DNA of 6,397 bases from Clostridiales bacterium (GTDB lineage Bacteria > Bacillota > Clostridia > Oscillospirales > Acutalibacteraceae). The stretch's first letter is position 1. Every line of letters starts with the position of its first letter. The stretch covers positions 1 to 6,397 of the forward strand of contig DXVY01000053.1 in assembly GCA_019417145.1 (NCBI GenBank). The letters are read 5' to 3'. Below, piece by piece: positions 1-5,296 of the stretch. Both the position numbers and the translations under genes were made by a program. The notes beneath the pieces were generated by a model, which saw nothing but the letters and a program-made list of their open reading frames with translations, ran no database searches and had not been told where the DNA came from.

Positions 1-781
1 TATCAGAAACCGGCATATAGGCCGAATAAAAGACCCGCCGCAACCGGTACTTCTTGTAAAGCGCCTCCGAAAGGGTGAGAATCTGGAAATCGGTGTCCGG
101 CGTGGCCCCTATGATCATCTGGGTGCTTTGGCCGGCGGGAGCGAAGGCGGGGGCGTGCCGGTACCGCGCCAGCTCCTGCTTGCTTTCCCCAATGCGTCCC
201 GAAATAAAGCCCATGGGCCCTAGAATATCGGTCTTGGATTTGTCCGGCGCCAGCAGCCGCAGACTCTGCTGGGAGGGCAGTTCAATATTGACGCTCATCC
301 GGTCGGCCAACAGCCCCATCCGGGACAGCAGGGCAGGGTCGGCCCCGGGAATGGCCTTGGCATGGATATAGCCGCCAAAACGGTACTCCTCCCTGAGAAT
401 ACGCAGGGTCTCGATCATGCGCTCCACGGTATAGTCGGGGTTCCGCAGGACGCCCGAGCTCAGAAACAGCCCTTCGATATAATTGCGCCGATAAAACCGG
501 ATGGTCAGGTCGGCCAGCTCCCGAGGGGTGAAGGTGGCCCGCGGGGTGTCGTTGGTACGGCGATTGACGCAGTACTGACAGTTGTAGATGCAGGAATTGG
601 TCATGAGCACCTTGAGAAGGGAGATGCACCGTCCGTCCCCGGCGAAGCTGTGGCAAATGCCGCAGGCCGTGGCGTTGCCGATAGTGCCGGGGGTCGCCGA
701 ACGGTCCGACCCGCTGGAGGTACAGGCCGCGTCATACTTGGCCGAGGCCGATAATATAGTGAGTTTTTCCATGGTATCCAC
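1..781 (-). CDS. Putative DNA modification/repair radical SAM protein (3' end missing)
   Basis: Open for 260 codons from a GTG at 781 to the left edge with no stop, so the C-terminal part lies outside the window. Residues 64-71 read CIYNCQYC, the CxxxCxxC motif that binds the radical SAM [4Fe-4S] cluster. Just before it is a second cysteine-rich stretch, CGICHSFAGDGRC at 40-52, followed by SLLKVLMTNSC. By recollection this matches the family named 'putative DNA modification/repair radical SAM protein', usually paired with a second gene linked to uracil-DNA glycosylase. That partner would lie beyond the left edge. I chose GTG at 781 over the in-frame ATG at 772 because AAGGAGGT (796-789) sits 7 bases before the GTG but 16 before the ATG. 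The gene has its own promoter with two LexA boxes, so it is probably DNA-damage inducible. The reaction and substrate are not known. Radical SAM assignment is secure; the DNA-repair family name is likely. Confidence 0.9.
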   Translation of the reverse strand, partial: MDTMEKLTILSASAKYDAACTSSGSDRSATPGTIGNATACGICHSFAGDGRCISLLKVLMTNSCIYNCQYCVNRRTNDTPRATFTPRELADLTIRFYRRNYIEGLFLSSGVLRNPDYTVERMIETLRILREEYRFGGYIHAKAIPGADPALLSRMGLLADRMSVNIELPSQQSLRLLAPDKSKTDILGPMGFISGRIGESKQELARYRHAPAFAPAGQSTQMIIGATPDTDFQILTLSEALYKKYRLRRVFYSAYMPVSD

Positions 782-788
782 AACAGCC

Positions 789-796
789 ACCTCCTT
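789..796 (-). promoter_or_regulatory. Ribosome binding site that sets the GTG start of the radical SAM gene
   Basis: AAGGAGGT, close to the perfect anti-16S match, lies 7 bases before GTG at 781 and 16 bases before the in-frame ATG at 772. The spacing favours GTG and adds three residues (M-D-T) to the N-terminus. Confidence 0.75.
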
Positions 797-797
797 G

Positions 798-809
798 GAA
801 CATCAGTTC
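798..809 (-). promoter_or_regulatory. LexA (SOS) box 2, over the transcription start
   Basis: The minus strand reads GAACTGATGTTC, a second perfect GAAC-N4-GTTC. It begins 30 bp from the equivalent point of box 1, about three helical turns, so both sites face the same side of the DNA. It covers the expected start of transcription and the first bases of the leader, just before the ribosome binding site. Confidence 0.8.
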
Positions 810-816
810 TGTACTT

Positions 817-846
817 AGTATAACACAGAACAAACGTTCTTGTCAA
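817..846 (-). promoter_or_regulatory. Sigma-A type promoter of the radical SAM gene
   Basis: On the minus strand a perfect -35 TTGACA (846-841) is followed, after 18 bases, by TATACT (822-817), one mismatch from the -10 consensus and preceded by TGT (extended -10). Transcription should start near 810, giving a leader of roughly 30 bases before the GTG at 781. The promoter looks strong by itself, as expected for one held down by a repressor. No gene on the plus strand would use the region. Confidence 0.85.
827..840 (-). promoter_or_regulatory. LexA (SOS) box 1, between -35 and -10
   Basis: The minus strand reads AGAACGTTTGTTCT, containing GAAC-N4-GTTC, the core of the Gram-positive LexA/DinR box. 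It fills most of the spacer between the -35 and -10 hexamers, so bound LexA would block RNA polymerase. The match is directly visible; binding by LexA is inferred from the known consensus. Confidence 0.85.
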
Positions 847-970
847 GGCAAAAGAAAACGCCTGCCTTCTGCCCGGGGGTTGGGTATGTACGGACCGGGA
901 AGAGCTGGTTTCTCCTTGAACCGCCGATGCGCCCGGAGAAATGGCGGCGACCAATTGGGAGAACACCCCC
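847..970. other. Intergenic stretch with no recognised feature
   Basis: This lies between the -35 of the radical SAM promoter and the first minisatellite unit. On the minus strand a T-rich run (GTTTTCTTTTGCC) directly precedes the -35 and could weakly help the promoter, but that is speculative. The palindrome CCAATTGG at 951-958 is too short to interpret. I see no gene, RNA or terminator here. Confidence 0.5.
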
Positions 971-1326
971 GGGTAGGGAGAGTGTCAAAGGGTAGGGGAG
1001 AGTGCCCAAGGGTAGGGGAGAGTGTCAAAGGGTAGGGGAGAGTGCACAAGGGTAGAGGGAGAGCGCACAAGGGTAGGGGAGAGCGTCCAAGGGTAGGGAG
1101 AGTGTCAAAGGGTAGGGGAGAGCGTCCAAGGGTAGGGAAGAGTGCCCGAGGGTAGAGGAAAGCGCACAAGGGTAGGGGAGAGCGTCCAAGGGTAGGGAGA
1201 GTGTCAAAGGGTAGGGGAGAGTGCACAAGGGTAGGGAGAGTGTCCAAGGGTAGGGAAGAGCGCACAAGGGTAGGGAAGAGTGCCCGAGGGTAGGGGAGAG
1301 CGTCCAAGGGTAGAGGGAGGACACAA
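971..1326. repeat. Minisatellite: 18 tandem units of 19-21 bp
   Basis: Eighteen head-to-tail units each begin GGGTAG on the plus strand, e.g. GGGTAGGGGAGAGTGTCAAA at 1010-1029. Units start at 971, 990, 1010, 1030, 1050, 1071, 1091, 1110, 1130, 1150, 1170, 1190, 1209, 1229, 1248, 1268, 1288 and 1308; fourteen of them are 19 or 20 bp variants of the same length class and one (1050) is 21 bp. The first half varies mainly in G-run length. The second half falls into a few types: GTGTCAAA, GTGCCCAA, GTGCACAA, GCGCACAA, GCGTCCAA, GTGCCCGA and one GTGTCCAA. The last unit (1308) is degenerate and abuts the terminator hairpin. The plus strand is strongly purine-rich, with two G-runs in most units. There is no spacer sequence, so it is not CRISPR. 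Open frames across it are low-complexity Pro/Leu/Ser/Thr strings and not believable proteins. Function unknown. Confidence 0.97.
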
Positions 1327-1328
1327 GA

Positions 1329-1358
1329 TAAGGGCCGGCGCTTTTGCGCCGGCCCTTA
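1329..1358 (-). terminator. Probable terminator of the pot/znu operon
   Basis: This is a perfect 13-bp stem: arms TAAGGGCCGGCGC at 1329-1341 and GCGCCGGCCCTTA at 1346-1358 on the plus strand, with a 4-base loop. It starts 9 bases after the znuB-like stop codon. On the minus strand the loop is AAAA and the downstream bases are TCTTGTGTCC, so the U-tract is weak. Position and stem strength favour a terminator; the weak U-tract leaves room for leakiness or an RNA 3'-end stabiliser. Confidence 0.8.
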
Positions 1359-1367
1359 CGATACAAT

Positions 1368-2207
1368 TTATCGGCCGAACAGCCGTCGGGACAGGTAGGT
1401 GACAAAAAAGATGCCGGCGGCAATCATGACGATGGTGGCCCCCGAGGAGGCGGCCAGATACCAGGAGGCGATCAGCCCCCCCAGTCCCGACGCCACCGCG
1501 AAAAGCACCGAAAAGAGAAGATACTGCCGGACGCTCCGGGCGATATTTCGGGCGGCCGCGGCCGGGAGGATAAGCAGGGAGTTGATGAGCAGCACGCCCA
1601 CCCATTTGATGGACAGCATGACCACCACAGCCACCATAATCGAAAAAATATTTTCGTACAGGGTCACCCTAACGCCCCGGGACGCGGCCAGGGAGCGGTT
1701 GACCGAGATCAGCAGCAGCCGGTTGTACGTTAGGCACCACCCCCCTCCCACGACCAGTAGGGCGATGAAGAGCAGCGCCACCTCCTGCCGGCTGACCGAC
1801 AGAATATCCCCCACCAGATAGGAGGAATATTTGTTGACCCCCTGGTATTTGGAGAGCAACAAAAGCCCCAGGGCCAGCGCTGTGGAGGAAAAGACGCTGA
1901 TAACCGTATCGGTGGAGGCGGTGCCGCCCGCCTTGACCCTGTTGATCAGAAGCGCCATGAGCACGCCGAAGGCAATGAGGCAGATAAGCTCGTTGCGCAC
2001 CCCCAGCACCACCCCCAGGGCGATGCCGGTCATGGCCGAGTGGCCCAAGGCGTCGGAGAAAAAGGCCATTTTGTTGTCCACGGCCAGGGTGCCGATCATG
2101 CCGAATAGGATCGAGCTGAAGAGGACGGCCAGCAGGGCGTTTTTCATAAAGCCGCTGGACAAAAAGGCAAAGGGGAGCGCATCCAGCAACCGATAGACAA
2201 AATCCAT
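1368..2207 (-). CDS. znuB: Metal (zinc/manganese-type) ABC transporter permease, ZnuB-like
   Basis: A 279-residue very hydrophobic protein of the ABC-3 family, the membrane channel of zinc, manganese or iron importers. Residues 51-65 read SDALGHSAMTGIALG, the family's conserved segment (commonly SDALSHAALPGIALG). YLVGDILSVS near 130-139 is another family hallmark, and the C-terminal third has LLINSLLILPAAAARNIA. It is predicted to have seven or more membrane helices, and the length is normal. Its ATG overlaps the upstream ATPase stop by one base (TAATG), with a GGGGG-type ribosome binding site about 9 bases before, so translation is coupled. It should pair with the ATPase encoded just upstream. 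No periplasmic/lipoprotein metal-binding partner (ZnuA/TroA-like) is seen in the window. The metal cannot be told from sequence alone; the symbol marks the family, and a manganese role is possible. Confidence 0.88.
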   Translation of the reverse strand: MDFVYRLLDALPFAFLSSGFMKNALLAVLFSSILFGMIGTLAVDNKMAFFSDALGHSAMTGIALGVVLGVRNELICLIAFGVLMALLINRVKAGGTASTDTVISVFSSTALALGLLLLSKYQGVNKYSSYLVGDILSVSRQEVALLFIALLVVGGGWCLTYNRLLLISVNRSLAASRGVRVTLYENIFSIMVAVVVMLSIKWVGVLLINSLLILPAAAARNIARSVRQYLLFSVLFAVASGLGGLIASWYLAASSGATIVMIAAGIFFVTYLSRRLFGR

Positions 2208-2965
2208 TACCGCCGGCCCCCTTTCGGAGAGAGGCGCAGGCCGCCGAACACGTCCTTGAATTCCTTTGTGGCATAGACGTATTCCGGGGGGCCAAAGGCC
2301 AGCAGCCGCCCGCCGATCAGGGCCACGTTGTCGGCGTACCGGGCCACCAGCTCCAGGTCGTGGGAGACCAAGATAATGGCCATGTGATAGTGCAGACGTA
2401 GCTCGGAGACGGTCTTGTAAAACTGGTCCAAACCGCCGGCGTCTACCCCTGAAACCGGCTCGTCCAGAATCAGCAGATCGGGGATGGGGTCCAGGGCCAG
2501 AGCCAGCATGATGCGCTGCAGCTCGCCTCCGGACAATTCTCCCAGCCGGCGGCTGGAAAGGTTCTCGCAGCCCGCCTCCCGCAGCCGCTTACTTATGTGC
2601 TCCTTATGCCGTCTGCCCGCCCCCCAGAAGGCCGGCCGCCGGGCGCGCACCGCGCTGAAAAGATCGGTGACGCTCACGGGGGAGGAGATATCAAAATCCA
2701 GCTTTTGGGGCACGTATCCGATCTTGATGCTGCTCACTTCATTGCCGTTGTGGTCGGAGAAGAGCACCCGCCCGGTATGCCGCTGGTCCCCCAGGATGGC
2801 CCGGAGCATGGTGGTCTTGCCTGCGCCGTTGGCCCCGATGACGGCGGTGATCCCGCCGCAGTGCAGTTCCAAATTTACGTCGTCCAGCAAGGTCTGTCCG
2901 CCCTTCTTTACCCCCACATGCTCCAGCGTCACACATTTGAGGCCGCATTCATGCACCTGGTTCAT
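2207..2965 (-). CDS. znuC: Metal ABC transporter ATP-binding protein, ZnuC-like
   Basis: A 252-residue ABC ATPase that powers the permease encoded next to it. Visible motifs in order: Walker A GANGAGKT at 44-51, Q-loop Q87 (YVPQK), signature LSGGE at 144-148, Walker B LLILDE at 164-169, D-loop GVD at 173-175 and H-loop H202 (SHD). All catalytic residues are present. A short N-terminal extension, HECGLKC at residues 5-11, precedes the usual first strand and has a CxxxC pair plus a histidine that could bind metal; I recall similar extensions in clostridial relatives. The ATG overlaps the potD stop by one base (TGATG), and no clear ribosome binding site precedes it, so translation probably depends on ribosomes finishing potD. 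The zinc-family assignment rests largely on the ABC-3 permease next to it. Confidence 0.87.
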   Translation of the reverse strand: MNQVHECGLKCVTLEHVGVKKGGQTLLDDVNLELHCGGITAVIGANGAGKTTMLRAILGDQRHTGRVLFSDHNGNEVSSIKIGYVPQKLDFDISSPVSVTDLFSAVRARRPAFWGAGRRHKEHISKRLREAGCENLSSRRLGELSGGELQRIMLALALDPIPDLLILDEPVSGVDAGGLDQFYKTVSELRLHYHMAIILVSHDLELVARYADNVALIGGRLLAFGPPEYVYATKEFKDVFGGLRLSPKGGRR

Positions 2966-4020
2966 CAGCTGTTTTTAAAGGCCGTCCAGTTGTCGGTGTA
3001 GATTTGGGTGGTCGCGTCGTCCAGGGAGAGGATGAACTGGGCCTTTTCCATAACGCCCGCAGGCGGATAGACGGCCTCGTTGTTTTTAAAGGCGTCGGAC
3101 AAATAGGCGTCGGCCGCCTGGTTGCAGGAAATATAATAGATGCCCTCGCTGGCCATGGCGCTGTTTTCGCCCTCCAGAATGAAGTTCAAGAAAGCATAGG
3201 CATTGTCCACGTTGGGGGCGGCGGCGGGGATGGCGATGCAGTCGATGCCGAAGCCGGCGCCCTCGGAGGGAAAGGCGATCTGCAAATCGGGATTTTCAGC
3301 CAGGGCGGTGGCGGCCTGGGAGCAGAACATGAAGCCGGCGGCCGCGTCGCCGCTGATCAGGGCGTTGTGGGGGGTATTGGAATCAAACAGCTTGATATTG
3401 GGCTTGAGCTTAATCAGCTGGTTTTTGACCTCCTCCAGCTTTTGCGCATCGGTCTCGTTGAGATCATAGCCCAGGGACTGGGCTGTAAAGCCCTGGATGA
3501 CCCGGATATCGTCCAGCAGCACCACCTTGTCGGCCAGAGAGGCGTCCCACAGGTCGGAGAAGGAGGAGAGGGCGGGGGAGGCGTCGGGATTCCAGATCAG
3601 AACCGGGCTGCCCGCGGCGTAGGGAACCGTGTATTCGTTGGAGGGGTCATAATACTTGCTCATAAAGGCGGGGTCCAGGTTGCCGTAGTTTGTCACCTTG
3701 GATTTGTCCAGCTTTAAGAGCATATCGGACTGGATCATGGTGTCCAGCATATAGTCTCCGCACAGGACGATATCATACAGGTCGGGGGAGGTGCGCAGCT
3801 TGTCATACATCTCCTCGTTGGAGGAGGCGGCGGTAAACTGCCATTTGATACCGGTCTCCTCGGTAAATTTTTGGACCACGTTGTCGGGAAAATACCCCTC
3901 GTAGGTCAGCACGTTGATGCTGTCCTTTCCCGACCCGCCGCAGCCGGCAAGCAGGGTCGCGCCTACTGCGGCCGCCAGCAGGGTCGCGCCTGCGCGTTTG
4001 CAGAAATTCTTCAAATCCAT
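2965..4020 (-). CDS. potD: Extracellular substrate-binding lipoprotein of a Pot-type ABC importer
   Basis: A 351-residue solute-binding protein of the spermidine/putrescine (PotD/PotF) family. A signal peptide ends in the lipobox LLAGC, so the mature protein should start at Cys27 and be tethered to the outer face of the membrane. Family landmarks include SSNEEMYDKL (66-75), YDIVL (82-86), TVPYAAGSPV (131-140), LLDDIR (168-173) and the C-terminal EGIYYISCN (292-300). Compared by eye with E. coli PotD from memory, Asp168 and Asp257 have counterparts (D171, D260), but Glu171, Trp229 and Trp255 are replaced by V174, F232 and G258. The ligand may therefore differ from spermidine. The ATG at 4020 has a good site, AAGGAAG (4033-4027), 6 bases upstream. 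It follows potC by 46 bases containing a small hairpin and overlaps the ATPase gene by one base. Confidence 0.88.
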   Translation of the reverse strand: MDLKNFCKRAGATLLAAAVGATLLAGCGGSGKDSINVLTYEGYFPDNVVQKFTEETGIKWQFTAASSNEEMYDKLRTSPDLYDIVLCGDYMLDTMIQSDMLLKLDKSKVTNYGNLDPAFMSKYYDPSNEYTVPYAAGSPVLIWNPDASPALSSFSDLWDASLADKVVLLDDIRVIQGFTAQSLGYDLNETDAQKLEEVKNQLIKLKPNIKLFDSNTPHNALISGDAAAGFMFCSQAATALAENPDLQIAFPSEGAGFGIDCIAIPAAAPNVDNAYAFLNFILEGENSAMASEGIYYISCNQAADAYLSDAFKNNEAVYPPAGVMEKAQFILSLDDATTQIYTDNWTAFKNS

Positions 4021-4040
4021 ATAAAACTTCCTTTCTTAAA

Positions 4041-4055
4041 GGCGGCCGGGCCGCC
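4041..4055 (-). promoter_or_regulatory. Small hairpin between potC and potD
   Basis: In the 46-base gap between the potC stop and the potD start, GGCGGC (4041-4046) pairs perfectly with GCCGCC (4050-4055) around a 3-base loop. In the minus-strand RNA it is followed by UUUAAG, too short a U-tract for an efficient terminator. Such hairpins often adjust the level of the binding-protein message relative to the permease genes by partial termination or by protecting RNA ends. That role is inferred. Confidence 0.45.
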
Positions 4056-4066
4056 GTATTGCCGTA

Positions 4067-4879
4067 TTAATCCTTGGCGGTAGCTTCCGGAAGGCGGACG
4101 GCCCGCCGGTAGATGCTCCCGGCGATCAGGCCTATGGCCAGCAGGAGCAGAAGGGCCGCCAGGATCAGGGTGAAAAGCGCGTTGATCTCGGGGGTCAGCC
4201 CCAGCTTTAAGGAGGAATAGATCTTGACCGGCAGCATATCCGAGCCGGGAGCGGAAAGAAAGAAGCTGATGATCACATCGTCGAAGGACATGGCGAAGGC
4301 CAACAGGCAGCCGCCGCCAATGGCCGGCGCCAGCAGGGGCAGGGTGACGGTGAAGAAGGTGCGGACGGGGGAGGCCCCCAGGTCCCTGGCCGCCTCCAGC
4401 ACCGATTTGTCCATACCCCGCAGCCGTCCCCTGACCACCAGGTAGACATAGGGAATGCAAAAGGTAATATGGCCCAAAATGATGGCGATCATGCCCATGG
4501 GAATCCGCACCAGGGTGCATACGCTGAGCAGGGCCAGTCCCAGGATGATCTCAGGGATCATGATGGGGATCATGGCGACGCTTTCAAACACCCCCTTGGT
4601 ACGGAAAGAGCGGGAGGCCGTCCCCACCGCCGCCAGGGTTCCCATGACCGCCGCGCCCCCCACCGACAGGCCGGCCACCAACAGGCTGTTGAGCAGCGGG
4701 CCGGTGTATTTGGAGGAGGAGAGCAGGGAGGCGTACCAGTCCAGAGTGAAGCCGCCCCAGGCCGCACTGGACTTTGTGGCGTTGAAGGAATACAGCACCA
4801 CGATAAAGATGGGCAGGTATAAAAGCAGCAGGACCAAGACGAGATAGATTTTCCCGCCAATCCCTGTATGTTTTTCCAT
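4067..4879 (-). CDS. potC: Spermidine/putrescine-type ABC transporter permease PotC
   Basis: A 270-residue inner-membrane permease. Six hydrophobic helices are visible at roughly 11-31, 64-88, 101-122, 128-149, 187-209 and 236-256. The cytoplasmic EAA loop that docks on the ATPase is intact: LEAARDLGASPVRTFFTVTL at 161-180. SFDDVIISFF near 198-207 is typical of PotC/PotI. The length fits the family. The ATG at 4879 is preceded by AAAGGAGG (4894-4887) at 7 bases. It normally forms a heterodimer with PotB, whose gene is interrupted here. The deaminase gene ends 18 bases upstream of this start, a position where potB usually sits directly. Confidence 0.93.
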   Translation of the reverse strand: MEKHTGIGGKIYLVLVLLLLYLPIFIVVLYSFNATKSSAAWGGFTLDWYASLLSSSKYTGPLLNSLLVAGLSVGGAAVMGTLAAVGTASRSFRTKGVFESVAMIPIMIPEIILGLALLSVCTLVRIPMGMIAIILGHITFCIPYVYLVVRGRLRGMDKSVLEAARDLGASPVRTFFTVTLPLLAPAIGGGCLLAFAMSFDDVIISFFLSAPGSDMLPVKIYSSLKLGLTPEINALFTLILAALLLLLAIGLIAGSIYRRAVRLPEATAKD

Positions 4880-4897
4880 GGCACGGCCTCCTTTCCC

Positions 4898-5296
4898 TTA
4901 ATTCCATGCACAGGGAAGCAATTCCCGGATGGTTTGGATGCGTCCGCCGGGCAACAGGACCTGACAGTCCCCGTTCCGGTCGTCGATCTGGCTGATGAAT
5001 TCCCGACAGCGGCCGCAGGGAGACAGTGGCTCCCCGTCGCCGCCCACGGCCACAATTTTAACTACGCGGCTTTCCCCCGCCGTCACCATGGCGGCGATGG
5101 CCGCGTGCTCGGCGCAAAAGCCCATGGAGCAGGGGGTATCGATGCAGACGCCGGTATAAACCCGGCCGGAGGGGGTCAGCAGGGCGGCGCCCACGCCCCC
5201 TGCATCGGCGCTTCTGGACAGTTGCCGGTCGCCCTGTACATCCCTAGCGGCCTTGAGCAGATAGGTGAAATCCTTGTCCATTCTGTTTTCATTCAT
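4898..5296 (-). CDS. Cytidine deaminase family protein, substrate uncertain
   Basis: A 132-residue protein with the zinc-dependent deaminase signature: CAE at 61-63 (zinc ligand C61, catalytic E63) and PCGRC at 93-97 (ligands C94 and C97). The length is that of small homotetrameric Cdd or blasticidin S deaminase. The ribose-binding NxE motif of true cytidine deaminases is replaced by C51-I-D53, and the stretch to the zinc cysteine is shorter. The C-terminal IRELLP and SPCGRCR recall blasticidin S deaminase (from memory). So it is a hydrolytic deaminase, but cytidine need not be the substrate. The ATG at 5296 overlaps the potB stop by four bases (ATGA), with GGAGGG (5308-5303) 6 bases before it. 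It lies inside the transporter operon between potB and potC, suggesting that it acts on something the transporter brings in or is simply co-expressed. Confidence 0.85.
   Translation of the reverse strand: MNENRMDKDFTYLLKAARDVQGDRQLSRSADAGGVGAALLTPSGRVYTGVCIDTPCSMGFCAEHAAIAAMVTAGESRVVKIVAVGGDGEPLSPCGRCREFISQIDDRNGDCQVLLPGGRIQTIRELLPCAWN

Noticed and set aside
951..958. Palindrome CCAATTGG upstream of the SOS promoter as an operator
   Set aside because: It is only 8 bp, matches no regulator consensus I know, and such palindromes occur by chance.
971..1326. CRISPR array
   Set aside because: Units are contiguous with no unique spacers, and the whole 20 bp repeats with minor variation; no cas genes are nearby.
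1329..1358. Bidirectional terminator
   Set aside because: The plus strand has no gene upstream that needs ending here, and no T-tract follows the stem in that direction.
843..1605. Long minus-strand open frames of Pro/Leu/Ser/Thr repeats (e.g. 843-1307, 1025-1423, 1204-1605)
   Set aside because: They arise because the roughly 20-bp minisatellite unit holds few stops. Unit lengths of 19, 20 and 21 bp break any constant frame, there is no ribosome binding site, and the two longer ones run into the terminator and znuB in a wrong frame.
3004..3717. Plus-strand open frame of 237 codons opposite potD
   Set aside because: It is a shadow of potD in GC-rich DNA: Gly/Val-rich with no family motif, and it lies wholly antisense to a clear lipoprotein gene.
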